From contig JADFUC010002208.1 of assembly GCA_019722365.1 (NCBI GenBank), forward strand, positions 1 to 64,000: a DNA stretch of 64,000 nt. The letters are read 5' to 3'. This DNA is from Lithospermum erythrorhizon. Taxonomy: Eukaryota; Streptophyta; Magnoliopsida; Boraginales; Boraginaceae. Position 1 is the stretch's first letter. Every line of letters begins with the position of its first letter. Below, one piece after another: positions 47,461 to 58,898 of the stretch. The notes beneath the pieces were generated by a model. The model was not told the origin of the DNA. It did no database searches and saw nothing but the letters and a program-made list of their open reading frames with translations. The translations under genes were made by a program, and so were the position numbers.

Positions 47461-48930
47461 TAACTCATGTCTTACATCAATCCGCCTTATACCCCACATA
47501 ATAGCCATCGCCTTCCGCTGAGGTTTATAATGGGACAACACATAACATTTTTCCTTATTTGTCCTCAATTACAATCGCTTTTATTCTAATCGAGGTCTAA
47601 CCTGCTTCATCATTAATAACTCTTTCTCAAAAATCAAAGTCGACGTTATCATTTTGACTCATGTAACCATGACCATTAGTGATCCAACCTTATTGTGGAA
47701 AATTTGTAAACCTATTCATACCAATTCAATTATCATCTTTGTTAAGCATCTCTCTAAATCCACCAACTGTGATCATGGGTACGATCTCTTAAGACAATCT
47801 AGAGTTACGGCTCAACTTAAATATGCTTTCCTCTCATGGTACCAATTCTTCTCAAATCACAATACACCTCAAAACTACCAAGTCCCACATTACACAACCA
47901 CGACGAGCTCATTCCCATAATTATGCTCCTGACTTATTAGTGCAACATATATGTTCTACCACACTCGTTAATACCCCATTGCTCCTTTGGGATTTGTCAA
48001 CTTTTATCTACACTTAGTAGCCATAAATTTCTAATCGTTAGAAATAACATTAACACATCACCATCATACTTCTCTCTACTAACGATCCCAAGATTCATTG
48101 ATATTCTACTACTAATTCTACTAATTTTCCTTATCATAGTCCACCTCCCGAGCGAGCCGTTAATTCAAATCTTATCATTTTATGAGATTCCAATGCATAA
48201 CATCATGTGATTACATCTAAAATATTTAAACACATCATCTGTGATCTATTAACCTCAACTCGCCATCGAAAATTTGCTCTCAACCTTCCAATCGATGCAA
48301 ATAAGCTATCACTTGACCAGAAACAAAGATGATGGTTCAATCCCGTATCTCTTATCACTCAAGGTCATAGTCATCTATTCTTGACGAATAAATCAAATCC
48401 GAGCCTTAGCCTTTTCTTTCTTGAAACTGATAGAACTTAGGATTTCATAGGATTTAAGAGGAGAATAACCACAAAAGGGAAAAAAAATATTTGGGAAAGT
48501 GGAGGGGAAACTCACGGCTATATTCAAGGAGAAAGGTTGAGAAAATTTTATATAATGAACTTTTTAACCTCAAGGCAAAAAGCTTGAAGACGGTGTGGCA
48601 TTAAGCTAAAGAGAGGTCAAGCATTTGTGTGTCAAGCTTTCTTTCTTAGCTATGAGGAAAAAAAAATGAGTAGTACTTTAGACTTGTCTAGTTCGAGTTT
48701 ATTTTAGGCAGAGCAGCATCTTTCACTCATTACTTGAACTCAAAAAAATTTCTCAAGTTATTTCTAATTCTTAAGATCAGATTCCGCGGCACTGAGTCCA
48801 AAGACGGCTCCGGGTCACTACTACCTCCATGGTTCTACTATATTATCTCTCAAGTCCATGAACACTTACTAATATCCCTACTATCGTAACGCCATACACG
48901 AAAATGCATCTCATTATCCAAATTTAATGT
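47461..48930. other. Decayed sequence, no gene recognised
   Basis: G-poor up to about 48300, presumably the remaining interior of the minus-strand Ty3 element, then mixed composition. No LTR end or protein motif could be fixed. Confidence 0.4.
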
Positions 48931-49768
48931 GTTACCTTTTGGGGATATTGACCAAGTATGTGATTACAAGTAGCTCGGAAGCGTTCTAGGATTGGCTGTG
49001 CCCCTCGATCAAAATCTTCCCACAATCGATCGGTCAAGGAACACTTAGGAAAATTAATTTGATCTTTGACGCGGGAATGTACATCTCCTACGTGACGCAA
49101 ATGCGGTTGCTCGTGGCCGTTTGGATGCAGATGCCCCCGGCGAGCTTCAGCTCGCCAACCTAATATTTCTCTCTCTAAGATCATGCACTATCGAAGTCGA
49201 TACCACTATAATGTGAGGATGTTTATGGTCTTTGGCTGTGGTCAACGAGTGTTATATTGTAGATGCATTTTATCCTCAACAATCAAAATAATAGTCTCTT
49301 TTAGTTTTCATGGGCGTTGTAGGCAACCGGCGCTCCAGAGGGAAGTTAATCCCGAGACTTCGAATTTATCTCGACACTTTTGAGCCACATTTTCCTCCAT
49401 TTTAGTCTCCGCTTCTCGATGACAATGAAGTTTGAGACTCGGGTTTGCTTCTACACTTACTTCTTTTTGTTTTATCACAATGCGGGGAGAATGACTTATG
49501 CTTTATGCTCTTTCGTATATTTATGTTGCTATCACTCGCTGATTGTTTATGGTTGTATGATTAATGCTTGATATCAGATGCGGGTTTATTCATCTCTCTT
49601 AAGATCATGTCGCTGTTTAAATTGATTTGCGACTTGTCATGATCTCTTTAGGAGTTTATTATCTTATCAAACATGGTGGAATCTGCATGTCAGGCGAAGT
49701 TTTCGCTTTTACTTATGTCATTTTTTCTCCCTCTTATAGTAAATTTGTTATCATAAAAAGTAGGAGTT
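48931..49768 (+). mobile_element. 3' interior of a second Sirevirus-like element
   Basis: It ends in the polypurine tract AAAAAGTAGGAG (49756-49766), directly before an LTR of Sirevirus type. The T-rich stretch upstream (49440-49740), with TTTGTTTTATCAC and TTTATGTTGC text, parallels 31960-32280 of the first element. No coding motif was identified. The left edge is approximate. Confidence 0.5.
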
Positions 49769-51231
49769 TGTTGACTCGGTAGTCATTAATTCTTATTTTG
49801 ATAATAACAAATTACATTTAAGTGCTAACTATTCATGAAGTGACTTCTACAGTGCGCCATTAGTTGGCACGATTGGCACGAGATTCAAGTGAAGTCAAAT
49901 GTCGAGCTTTCTTCATGGTTTGTTATGTCCTAAGACGTTTGTAAGAAAATATCCAATATTTAGATTGCTTTTTATTTGACAGAGAGTTGTTTTTAAAATG
50001 GTTAATCTTTAAATCGATGTTTTGTTTTTAAATGAATCTTTGGGTATAAACTTATTCTTGATTGATCCGCATTTTAATTACTTTGAAATCGTTAAAATGA
50101 CTAGTCATTTGTACTGAATTTCGATTAAGTCAAATTTAGGCCTAAACTAGAATAAATAAAACTATTTTGAAAGCCATCAAATTACCTCATCGCTCGATCG
50201 GGATTCCATCCCCTGATGGCCCCGCGTGATTACTTCCGTAGGTTTTTCGGTCTTCAGAGTATGGGCCTCATTGCACCCGATACATGACCGAGCACGGGCA
50301 TATTGAACTCAGAGTCAGACGGGTCTTCTATCGGGTGGTGGTAAGCCCAAGTAGAATCCCTGATAGGTTTTTCAGATCTATCCGTTGAAATGTATCAGGA
50401 TTTCTATCGGGTATCTTACACCCGATACAAGCCCCGATAGTGGGTGATTTCAAGCTATTTTTGACCATCTATAAAAGCTTTTAAACACATTTCATCTACT
50501 ACCTTTTTGCATTCAATACAACATTAAATCTTCAATTGTCAAAAGCAAAAAGTCAACCCTCTCATAAATACTTCGCATATTGATTTGTTGTGCGATTTTC
50601 ATAGCTTATATCAATTCACTCTTATTCATCCATATTCATGGATATAAGAATTCAAGAGTGTTATTTATTAAAGAAAGGTCAACACAACATAGTTCACTAT
50701 AAAGCTGTTGTCTTGGCACAGTTGGATTAGTGTATATTCCTAGCTCGCTAGCGACGGTTAGGTGGTTTTTCTAAGTGGCGCTGAGCGATTCTCAAGTTGG
50801 GTCGCTTGAGGCGTGATTCCAGTGTTCTGTGGTGATTGCTAGAGGGTGTGTATTGAGTTGATCGCTTGTACGCCAGCTTGTTGCAACCCCGGAAAATATA
50901 TACGAGGTTATCTTTCCAAATCCCTAGTGGTCAGAAAGCCGCGGTCGAACACTCAGTTTACCGAAGCTCATAAATCATTGCATATCATTCTCCTACTTTA
51001 TCCTTTGACATATCGTTTTTACTTTTAATTATTTCTTGTATTAGTAATTGCTAAATTGTTAAGTGTTTATGTAAATATAATTGGTTGAATCGGTAAGTGT
51101 TGAAGTTTAACTGGGAATAGTCCATTAGCTATATCATTAATCTTACTATAACTATTCACAAGCTTAAAAAATCAAAAAGGTTTAAATCCTTTGCACCTTA
51201 TCCTAATTCCTCCTCTTAGGGATGTATTATA
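49769..51231 (+). mobile_element. 3' LTR of the second Sirevirus-like element
   Basis: It starts TGACTCGGTAGTC after the polypurine tract. ATTTTGATAATAACAAATT near the start parallels TTTTTGAAGATAACAAATTG of the first element. A TATA box TCTATAAAAGC is near 50469-50479, and the U3 carries a (T)ATCGGG/CCCGATA cluster. It ends near TCCTAATTCCTCCTCTTAGG (51204-51223), equivalent to the TTCACCCCCC end of the others. Beyond 51232 the Tat-type Ty3 element starts. Confidence 0.65.
50195..50480. promoter_or_regulatory. U3 CCCGATA/TATCGGG cluster and TATA box
   Basis: CGATCGGG, CACCCGATAC, CTATCGGGT (twice), CCCTGATAGG, CACCCGATAC and CCCCGATAG occur in both orientations over about 250 bp, ending about 40 bp upstream of TCTATAAAAGC. 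The layout is the same as the GAGACC cluster of the first Sirevirus-like LTR, but the word is different. Confidence 0.6.
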
Positions 51232-52250
51232 GTTCAAAATCAAGCCCACTATCCTCCGGATGATGTAGGGTCCCTCCCATTGGGACTCCAATTTTCCTTG
51301 TTTCCCATGACCGGATGCCTGTCTTGCTCTTAGCACCGCATCTCCTACTGTGAACCTGCCCGGACCGGACCCTCCTGTAATAAGTACCCACCTTTTGCTT
51401 GTATCAAGTCATTTTGTTGACCCGGCACCTATTTTTCTCGTGAGGTCTGTAAATGTAGCCGCATGCCTTGCTTATTATCTATCTCATCATAGCATCTTCC
51501 TCGGGCCATGTTTGTGTAAATCTCCACCCAGACGTGGCATCGGATCCCTGCACTGTGCCGGCGGCCCAGTTGACGTGGGATTCGGGTTGTCCCGAACGAC
51601 CATATCACCGGTTGAAGTTCCTAATCCCAAGTGCCTCCCTCCCCGTCAGAGCTTACTTTCTTCACATCCTGAAGATTACCTGCTCCATTACCCTACCTAA
51701 CCATTTCTCTCAAGTAGACACTAAGGCCTTACAGGATCTATATTCAGCTCCGCACATGGATCCTTAATCTTTCCAGCTATAAACTGGTTCCCGTTGTCCT
51801 TAACCAGCACACGGGGTACCCCAAACCTGATTTTGGTCCTGCCTAAGGAATGGCTTTGCTTCGACCCACTTAGTAAAGTAGTCTATTATCACAATGGCAT
51901 ATCTCTCGGGACCAAGCCCCCCACTATATCGACTCCCCACCGGGTAAGTGGGACGGGGCAGCATAACGACTATTTGGCTGTGAGGTCGATATGAATACCG
52001 CGTGAGCCGCATCTAATCACATCTTCTTACGTGATCCTGAGCATCCGTGGCTATTGAATGCCAAAATACCCCCGAATGTAGGATCTTTTGAGTCGACTCG
52101 CATTGGATGCTGACTTCCAAGACATGCCCCTACGCACCTCTTCTCGAGCACCATCAATCTTACCGCAGTCACGCCCGAGCAGTTGCACTGAACGATCTCC
52201 TGCATAACACCCCATCAATCGTGGCTTCACCTGACTTTGCTCTCTATATC
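51232..52250 (-). pseudogene. Tat-type Ty3 integrase remnant
   Basis: In minus-strand order: RRGMSWKS-like HEG..G text near 52130; GYFGIQ near 52060; RWGVDIVGG and IIDYFTKWVEAKPF (51940-51855), covering the first catalytic Asp; FGVPRVLVKDNGNQF (51835-51790), with the second catalytic Asp; AELNI near 51750; and the C-terminal GKQGKLESQWEGPYIIRRI (51305-51245). Nothing resembling the HPQANGQ motif with the catalytic Glu can be read. Frame changes are frequent. It is cut at 51232 by the Sirevirus-like LTR. Confidence 0.8.
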
Positions 52251-52471
52251 TTGTTTGCCACCGAGGATCTCTCTCGGGTGAGCCTAAGTCTATAATAATA
52301 GCCTAAGACCTCCCCGGTACCAAGTGTACTGGTGACCCTCCTCCCCCCCACCTTCCGCGTCCGTTTCACCTTTGTCTCGAAGGCTTCCTCTTCGACTCCA
52401 TTCCATTACCGTGGTCTCTCGAGTGCTCTTTAAATCTCGCCATGGCAAAACCGACATACTTATCCAATAGT
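52251..52471 (-). other. Unreadable Tat-type pol segment
   Basis: The short stretch between the integrase remnant and the solo LTR has no identifiable motif. By position it would belong to the RNase H to integrase linker. Confidence 0.35.
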
Positions 52472-53932
52472 TGACTACTTAGTCCGCATAATTCATGTTT
52501 TAATGATGACTTAAACATTGATTTACTATCTAACATATGCTGGAAGTGATTTATTTCATGTGTATAAAGGCGCTTTGTCGGATCTAAAGTTGACATTAAT
52601 CAAAGAAGCACAATATCACAAGACAAGACAACGAAGAAATGTCATGAGCTTCAAGGTGATTTTAAATGCCAAAATATGAGTACGGTGAGATAGAAGAAGA
52701 ATCAACTATACAAAGCTTCAAAGTGAAGAATGGCGACGAAGCAACCCAACGTATTATCTACAAAGCTTCAAGAGCTTCAAAGTCTTATCTACTCAACAAG
52801 GAGTTGAACAAGCTTCAATGTATTATCTACTCAATGTAAGGAGTTAGTAAATTGCCAAATTGTAATCCTAATAGAGCTCATCGGGAGGAGCATTTAGATC
52901 GGGATAAAACAACAATCTCTATTCTATAAAAGAGATGTCCCATTGGGTTAGGATTTGTTCTCATACTCAGTAGGCTCGAGGTCCGAGGTGTCAGCGAGGC
53001 TTACTGCTTAGAAATCTATAGATTGCCGTGAAACAGGCTGCGTTCGCCAATAAAGGACATAAAAGTGCCCGAGGCAGCGGAGTCGCATCTCCGACTCGAC
53101 CGCTGAAACTCAGCGCACCCTCGGGTTCTTAGGCGCATTAACGAGAAGTTATGAGCCAAGAGTCATGAGTTGGTCTGGGCTTCACCAACATTTGAAGAAG
53201 CCATCTGGATTCTAGTGAAAGCCTAAAGGAAAGGAGCCTCGGGTCGGGATGTAGATTAAATAACCTCGTGGAAAATACCGTGTCGAAGCTTCCTCAGATC
53301 TTCTTTCCTACTTTTTACTTTATTTCACATATTATATATATATGCTTAGAATCATAGGAATTCGATTATGCTAGTTTATACGCTTTATTGAATATGTCGG
53401 CATATAATTGAATTATTGTGTTAAATTTATATGTCAAGTTTAATCGATATTGATCTTAATTCAATATTCATGATTAAGATAGTTTGATTTGATCAATAAA
53501 CTTAATTGTTATATTCTGAACTGATCAAATTATAATTAAACTTACTATCAGGAATATCTTAAACTCACCTAATATATCTATGTATTGAATTGTGATATGT
53601 TTAATAGATTGCTGGGGATCGATCAATAAAGGCGAATGGACTTAATCATATTACGACGAATGAGCTTTTAATGTTAATTATTGATCAAAATGAGTTTTGG
53701 ATGTGTTTTATTGCACATAATGATCAAGTAGGATCGCTTTATTATTTTATCTTTTATCTAGCATTCATTTGAGGGTGTTAATATTGCTTTAGAATATTCC
53801 GAATTTGTTTTACAAATTGCTAAAGTCATATTAACAGTGAAACTTGTATTAAAGTTTATATAAGTCGAAAAGCGGTCAACAACCACTTAGTCCTTATTCA
53901 CCCCCCCCCTAATGACGTCATATAGGCTAACA
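52472..53932 (+). mobile_element. Solo LTR, Sirevirus-type, inserted in the Tat-type element
   Basis: It starts TGACTACTTAGTCCGCATAA..TGTTTTAATGATGAC and ends TATTCACCCCCCCCC..TATAGGCTAACA, the same kind of terminus as the 33624 LTR. A TATA box CTATAAAAGAG lies at 52925-52935. An ACAAAGCTTCAA(A/G) word is repeated several times (52716-52820). It has no polypurine tract on the left and no primer site on the right, so it is solo. No exact target duplication was found. Confidence 0.7.
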
Positions 53933-54498
53933 TCCGCCTCCCGATTCTCTCCCCTGGAACATCATGCTCCATGACAAAGAGCAAAAAAAATTCTGTCCAC
54001 TCACGACTCCTTCGCCGAGCATCCCACCAAACTTTCTTGGTCTCATCAATTCAAGTCGCCTTCGTATGTCCCACCAATAGCTTTAGAATCCGTCTCAGAG
54101 CATCGATGTGCTCGCCCAATAAGAATTTGCTAACGTGAGTCTCATTGGTAAGTTCTTTCATACTACCTCATTATTCGTGGTCATAAGGCGAATCTCTCAG
54201 CATACTGAATCTTGTTGCCATCGGGGACCAGCGTGATGCTCACTGACCTCCTGGTTACTTTGCAATCGCCCACGTATAACAACTGCATCTCCTACGGAGT
54301 CTTTAATTAGGGTTTATCAACTCGGTGCCGCCTCATCCGAACCATAGGTACAATCAACTCAAGCTCCGCTAAATGCCTGAGCTTATTACTTGTCCTGGCT
54401 TGTACCGCAAGTAACCTTCACTCAGCCTTTTATGGCCACTTGACAATTGGGTCTCGAAGGACCGTGGTTCTCCGTGATTTGCCAAAGGGGCCGATCCG
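53933..54498 (-). other. Unreadable Tat-type pol segment, right of the solo LTR
   Basis: This should hold the end of RNase H and the linker. No clear motif was found on the minus strand; many small indels. Confidence 0.35.
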
Positions 54499-55208
54499 GT
54501 GACTACTTCCACCAACGAGCCTCAAAGTGTGGCTTTGTTTCTCCGCGTTACCATGAGGGTTTACACCAACCTCTCCATCCTAGATACCTTGTTTGAGCCC
54601 CTCCTCATGACTCCGCCCGACACGCACACCTCCGCCTTATGGACCTTTTTATCCTCCCTTATCGTGACACCGATACAATCAGAAGACATCACTGGGCCAC
54701 CGGTCATTGGGCCAACAAGCAGGAGATCGAGGTACCAGCCATGGGCTCTAGAACAACTCGTCACAAACCGGGTACACTCAACTCTTCCTTCTTGATAGCT
54801 TTGAAGAACGGGAGGCCCCATCCTGCTCGGATATAAACCGTGGGTAGGTCGCGATCCTCGCCTGGCCAGCGTCATACTCCTTCTGTTTTAGAACGGTACC
54901 ACATTGCCAGCTGTGGCCGGGAACAACAACTCCCAGATGACATCTGCCCCCAGCAGCTTGTCCACCTCCTGTCTAATGGATTCCCCTTACTCCTCCGAAA
55001 AGGTCCTCTTCTTCTGCTTGATGGGTTTGTAGTGCGGATCAACATACAACCAATGGACTGCCACCTCTAGATCTATCATCGGCATATCCTTCGGCTCCCA
55101 CGCAAATATATCTTGATACTCCTTGAGGACCCGAATGCGCATCGCCTCATGCTCGCAACCAGCATTGCATACCCAACCCCTTTGCTGATCCCCTTCATCG
55201 GGCGGCAC
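54499..55208 (-). pseudogene. Tat-type Ty3 RT and RNase H remnant, RT core deleted
   Basis: Minus-strand order: VLKEYQDIFAWEPKDMP (about 55127-55077), VAVHWLYVDPHYKP then IKQKKRTFSEE (55061-54987), the N-terminal part of Tat-type RT; IRQEVDKLLGADVIWEL (about 54975-54925); LANVV-like text near 54905; then, within about 60 bp, GLPFFKAIKK-like text (near 54815), which belongs after the palm. The RT catalytic core with its YxDD box is deleted. RNase H follows: REDKKVHKAEVCVS and a RMERLV end (about 54650-54561), matching the VREE..KPVYYVS..RMEKL block. Confidence 0.8.
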
Positions 55209-55760
55209 AATCCGACTTCACGTGGTCGCCTTCGGGGGCTCTCATACCCGAACCCAAACTATACACACGCTCCAGCCCTGTGGCTCCGGCTTCTTCTTCA
55301 CGAGGCCCTACCTCCATCCGGGCCTTAGATGCGCCAAGATGCTGGGCAACATCCCCCGCAGCCTTCTTCTCTGCCGCTTGATCTCGCTTATCCCATATTA
55401 AGGTTGGGAACTTCATCTTTAGATGAATTAAGGAAACCACGCCTTCAAATCAAGGAGCAACGCCACCGGCCAATTATGCCGCCAGAGGCTCCTTCCGAAA
55501 TGTCCACAATGGTAATCTCCACCATCTATGTGGCATGTTGCGGAGGCTTTCCTATGGTCACCATGGGGTTGGCCACCCCCAACGGACTCACCGTATTCCC
55601 GTGAACCCAACAAGAGGTGTAGCCATCGGCCGAATTTGTGCCCAACTCATCCCTAACTTCGATATTTATCCAGAATGGATATCTCCGAAGCCGGGTATCT
55701 AACAAAGATGCGGATTCATTTTTAAAGTTTGCAATCACTGGCGTGATCATTAAAGGATCC
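55209..55760 (-). pseudogene. Tat-type Ty3 protease and linker remnant
   Basis: MITPVIANFKNESASLLDTR (55750-55691) matches the ITPxIANFKVxRILVDTGSS start of Tat-type proteases; the catalytic Asp-Thr is kept but the Gly is Arg, so activity is lost. GNTVSPLGVANPMVTIGKPP (about 55600-55541) then QHAT is the conserved middle. After a frame change VDISEGA-like and IIGR-like text, then HLKMKFPT (about 55424-55401), close the domain. It lies between Gag and RT. Confidence 0.8.
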
Positions 55761-55799
55761 TCATGGGGACACTCAACTCTTTAAAGTCCTTTCGAGAAA

Positions 55800-57060
55800 G
55801 ACAAACCGAAACTCAGGCGCGCTCCTCACTGCTACCGCATCTATGTCCCTCTCTTGCATATTCACGCTCTTAGCACCCCTCGAGTCTCTTTCCTCCGTCA
55901 AGGCCCCCCCGATATGACTCCCAGAGACTCCTACCACCCTATGGAAGCCGCTGGGGATTACACTCTAGGTCTCCTTGTGAATGTACTCCTTCAACTGCAA
56001 CCTTTGTATGAGCTTTTCAATCTCTATCTTAAGAAGCCTTCTCCTTTTCGCTGAATCATATTAGAGGCAAGAGAAGGCACTCCCCGTGGGGCGTATAAAC
56101 CCTGGGGACCTGGGCGGACGCCTCGGATCCTTTTCCAGTGGCGCCCGCCTTTTGGATATTGCCCGCCGGCGAGTCCTCCACCTGGACGCTTCACGCCTTT
56201 TCTCAGCCTCCTATTTCCGGATATATTTGTAGGCACGCCAAGTAACCTCCTGCTGTAGGATCTCTCTTCTCTTCATGCGGGACTCTTTGAACTTGCTTAT
56301 CTTCAACCCTTCGATGAAAGCTATGACCGCTATTTTCTGGTCTGCCCCCAGGACGAGGTTGAACTTCGTCTGCAACCGGTCTTGAAGGAGCAAATAGCCT
56401 CATTCTCCCTCTACTTGATGGCCATGAGAGAGTGCTCATCTTTGTCCTGCTTGACCTCCCCACGAGGTTCCTGCGAACCATCGCCTTCGAGCTCTTCGGC
56501 GGTGCTTATGCATCCTTCTCGCAATCGGGTCAACCATTTAAGCGCGGGCCCTTCAAAACTGATGGAAAATCTCCAGAGTACACCTTAGTCATAGGGCGCC
56601 GAACCATCTAGGATTGAAATTTGCGGCGTGTTCCTCCGCATTCGCCTTCCTTGAATTTGGTAAACGAGGGGAGCCTTCATGCCTATGATAAATAGCCTCC
56701 CGATTTCTCGGCGGCGGGGCTGACTTCGGCATTCAGATGGTTCCCTTCGCTTGTCCGAAACTCTTCGGTGAGGCATATATCGCCTATGGAACGAGGCTAC
56801 CGCATCCGTCATGAGAATGTGCCGCCGCATCCGCGCCGGGGCCCCTACGACGACCGGGGTCAGTCTCCTCAGAGGGATCTCTATATCCTCCATCAACCGG
56901 GGACCCTGCTCCTTCCGCTTCTGACGACGACACTACCAATAATTTGCTCCGTGAATCCCTCATCAACCCTACCATCTCCTGGGGAGCGTGAACTTCCCTC
57001 GCTCTTCCGAACTCAAAGCACTGACCCCCGGGTATTCGGCGGTGCATTCTCGGGATGTCT
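55800..57060 (-). pseudogene. Tat-type Ty3 gag remnant
   Basis: Minus-strand order: RRNTPQISILD near 56640-56610; FEGPALKWLTRLREGCI (about 56562-56512), the ARxWFxxLPxGSI block of Tat Gags; LQTKFNLVLGADQKIAVIAF then IEGLKISKFKES (about 56375-56280), matching the FxxExxxV..DDQxxIxAFxxGL stretch; EVTWRAYKYIRK (56246-56211), the RA-YIxxEE region. Fragments are spread over at least two frames. A knuckle motif was not found downstream. Confidence 0.75.
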
Positions 57061-57159
57061 CTCAGTTGGATTGTTCAAGTTTAAACCATGATTCCTCTAA
57101 GGGGGATCGTTATCTCCATTTGATTCATCTTCTGGAAAAGAGAGGGTTATGACTTCCTA

Positions 57160-57190
57160 AGGCAAGCCTCCCACTGTGGTTGCCAATGAT
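57160..57190 (-). other. Leader / primer-binding region of the Tat-type element
   Basis: The minus strand reads ATTGGCAACCACAGTGGGA (about 57189-57171), close to TTGGCGCCGTCTGTGGGAA, the leader found directly after the 5' LTR of Tat-type elements. Confidence 0.6.
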
Positions 57191-57194
57191 GATC

Positions 57195-58018
57195 TGGTCC
57201 GGTTTCGATAGTAGACGGGATGACAAGCCTTCTGAGTTGTGCTTCGATACGCCTTGATCCTAATGAAAAACCTCGCAAAAACAAAGACATCTAAAGTTTC
57301 CGACTGTAAACACTTTAACTATCAAGTCAAGAAGAGATCGATGTAGTATGAGTTCAGAAGTAGATTTTGGGTATCAAAGTGAACTTACTTGATTTGTCTA
57401 ATGGTTTACCTTTTATAGGTGACTGGACCGTTACCTTATTGAGTTCTTGATTGCTCCCTTTACTATCGAGCGGTAATAGTTCCGGTTCATTAAGATGTTG
57501 GACAATTATGGTTTTCAATGTTATCCATAATTGTCTTCTTAATTGAGTTTTCCGTAGCTTCCACTGCTATTAGCCCAACGGATCCTCGCTTTCATGAACC
57601 AAGACGTGATGGTTCGGCCCTTTCGTATAAGGACTCTCTAAGCAATCTCCGCCATAATTCAAGGGAGTTTTTTCTTTTCTTCTCGTACTTCTTAATTATC
57701 TTTTTTCTTGTAACATTGATCGAGGATAATGTTTCATTAAAGTGGGGGCAGGATTATGCAAGATTGATTTTATTGTGTACTTGTTGTCCTCGTAGCAATG
57801 AATGATATTTTTGTATTTCGAGGCCAAATTTTGAAAATGATGAATTTTGACATTTTTTGGATCGAAAGTGAAGTGTACTTTTTCATGTACAACAATGTTG
57901 CTAATTGAAGTTGCATGATTGATTGAGTTTTTTTTTTCTAACTTGCAAATTTTGGCTTGCATGATATTCCGATTGAAGTTAGAGTATTATACCTCGCTTT
58001 TTAAAGGGATATAAACCT
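57195..58018 (-). mobile_element. Probable 5' LTR of the Tat-type element
   Basis: Non-coding sequence to the right of the primer region, up to the family L LTR at 58019. By position it is the 5' LTR of the minus-strand element. The LTR start is not defined, and the 3' LTR is missing (replaced at 51232). Confidence 0.45.
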
Positions 58019-58898
58019 CGTTGAAATCAATGAGAATCATTCCCTTTTTATTATGCCTTCGTCAGCGACAATTGCGGTATCAATTACTTTACCGGATTGG
58101 TTAAATGTGATTATCGAACTTAGTGTTCACCTTAAGAATCAGATATTACTAGTCTGGGTTCTCTGATAATTTAAGGTGGGTTATGAGCCATCGATAGATC
58201 TTACTATTAATCGCTATAATAATAGTAATTGTCAATTATTATTATTATACAACTTACTATTTTTCGAGCTTCAAGGTCACACACATTATTAATGACGGCG
58301 GATTATATTTCATCTATGAAAATTAAACTACATTTGTTAAATTGAGTTGATTGTAATCAACTAATATTCTCACTGGGAATTTTATACTGATAATGTAAAA
58401 TAGAAATTGATGAACCCCACTTAATTAATTAGTCAATTGAATTAATTCGATAGTTAGTTGAGCTTGTTAGTAACTTGTTAGTTACTATTAACAACTTGTT
58501 AGTGTTTGATTTTACTTAACGGTTTAATTAAACTTAACGGGTCGGCTCATTAAGCTATTCGGTTGGACTTTTAGGTTTGACATATATAAGCAAACTTATT
58601 AGGTTTTTCATCATAAGTTTTTCATGAAATGAAAACAAAAAGCTCCACCTCCTCCATTTTCTCTCATTTGGCCGAAATTATTCAAGGGAAGAATTGAAAA
58701 TTCTTCTCTTGATTTTTCATCCAAATCAACCCATGTTCTAGCAAACACAAATGTAGGATTCAACCTCTCCCCGCGCTGAACCAACTGTAGGGCACCACAC
58801 TGTCAGCTTCAACGACATTCAAGTTTAGCGCCACAGAAAGCGTAATTTGTCGATAGATTCACCGGCATCACAAATGAAATTCATACTAGATTCTAACA
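58019..58898 (+). mobile_element. Family L 5' LTR (L4), plus orientation
   Basis: It starts CGTTGAAATCAATG..CATTCCCTTTTTATTATGCC (terminal TG changed to CG) and ends CTAGATTCTAACA. ACATATATAAGCAAAC (58577-58592) is a TATA box. It aligns in reverse with 45758-46756 and 15237-15900. A primer site follows. Confidence 0.8.

Larger units (their letters stand above)
51232..57195 (-). mobile_element. Tat-type Ty3/gypsy element (minus), interrupted
   Basis: Minus-strand Gag, protease, RT start, RNase H and integrase occur in order from right to left, with a primer-site-like leader at the right end. The words GPYIIRRIV, DYFTKWVEAKP, KQKKRTFSEE and ITPVIANFK are typical of the Tat/Ogre branch of plant Ty3 elements. 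A solo LTR (52472-53932) splits it, and the RT core is deleted. Confidence 0.85.

Noticed and set aside
48924..49184. 86-codon minus-strand frame near the second Sirevirus-like element
   Set aside because: The element reads on the plus strand here, and the frame contains no motif I know; probably a shadow of the decayed 3' interior.
54561..55613. Several plus-strand frames of 60-98 codons
   Set aside because: They are antisense to Tat-type RT, RNase H and protease words on the minus strand.
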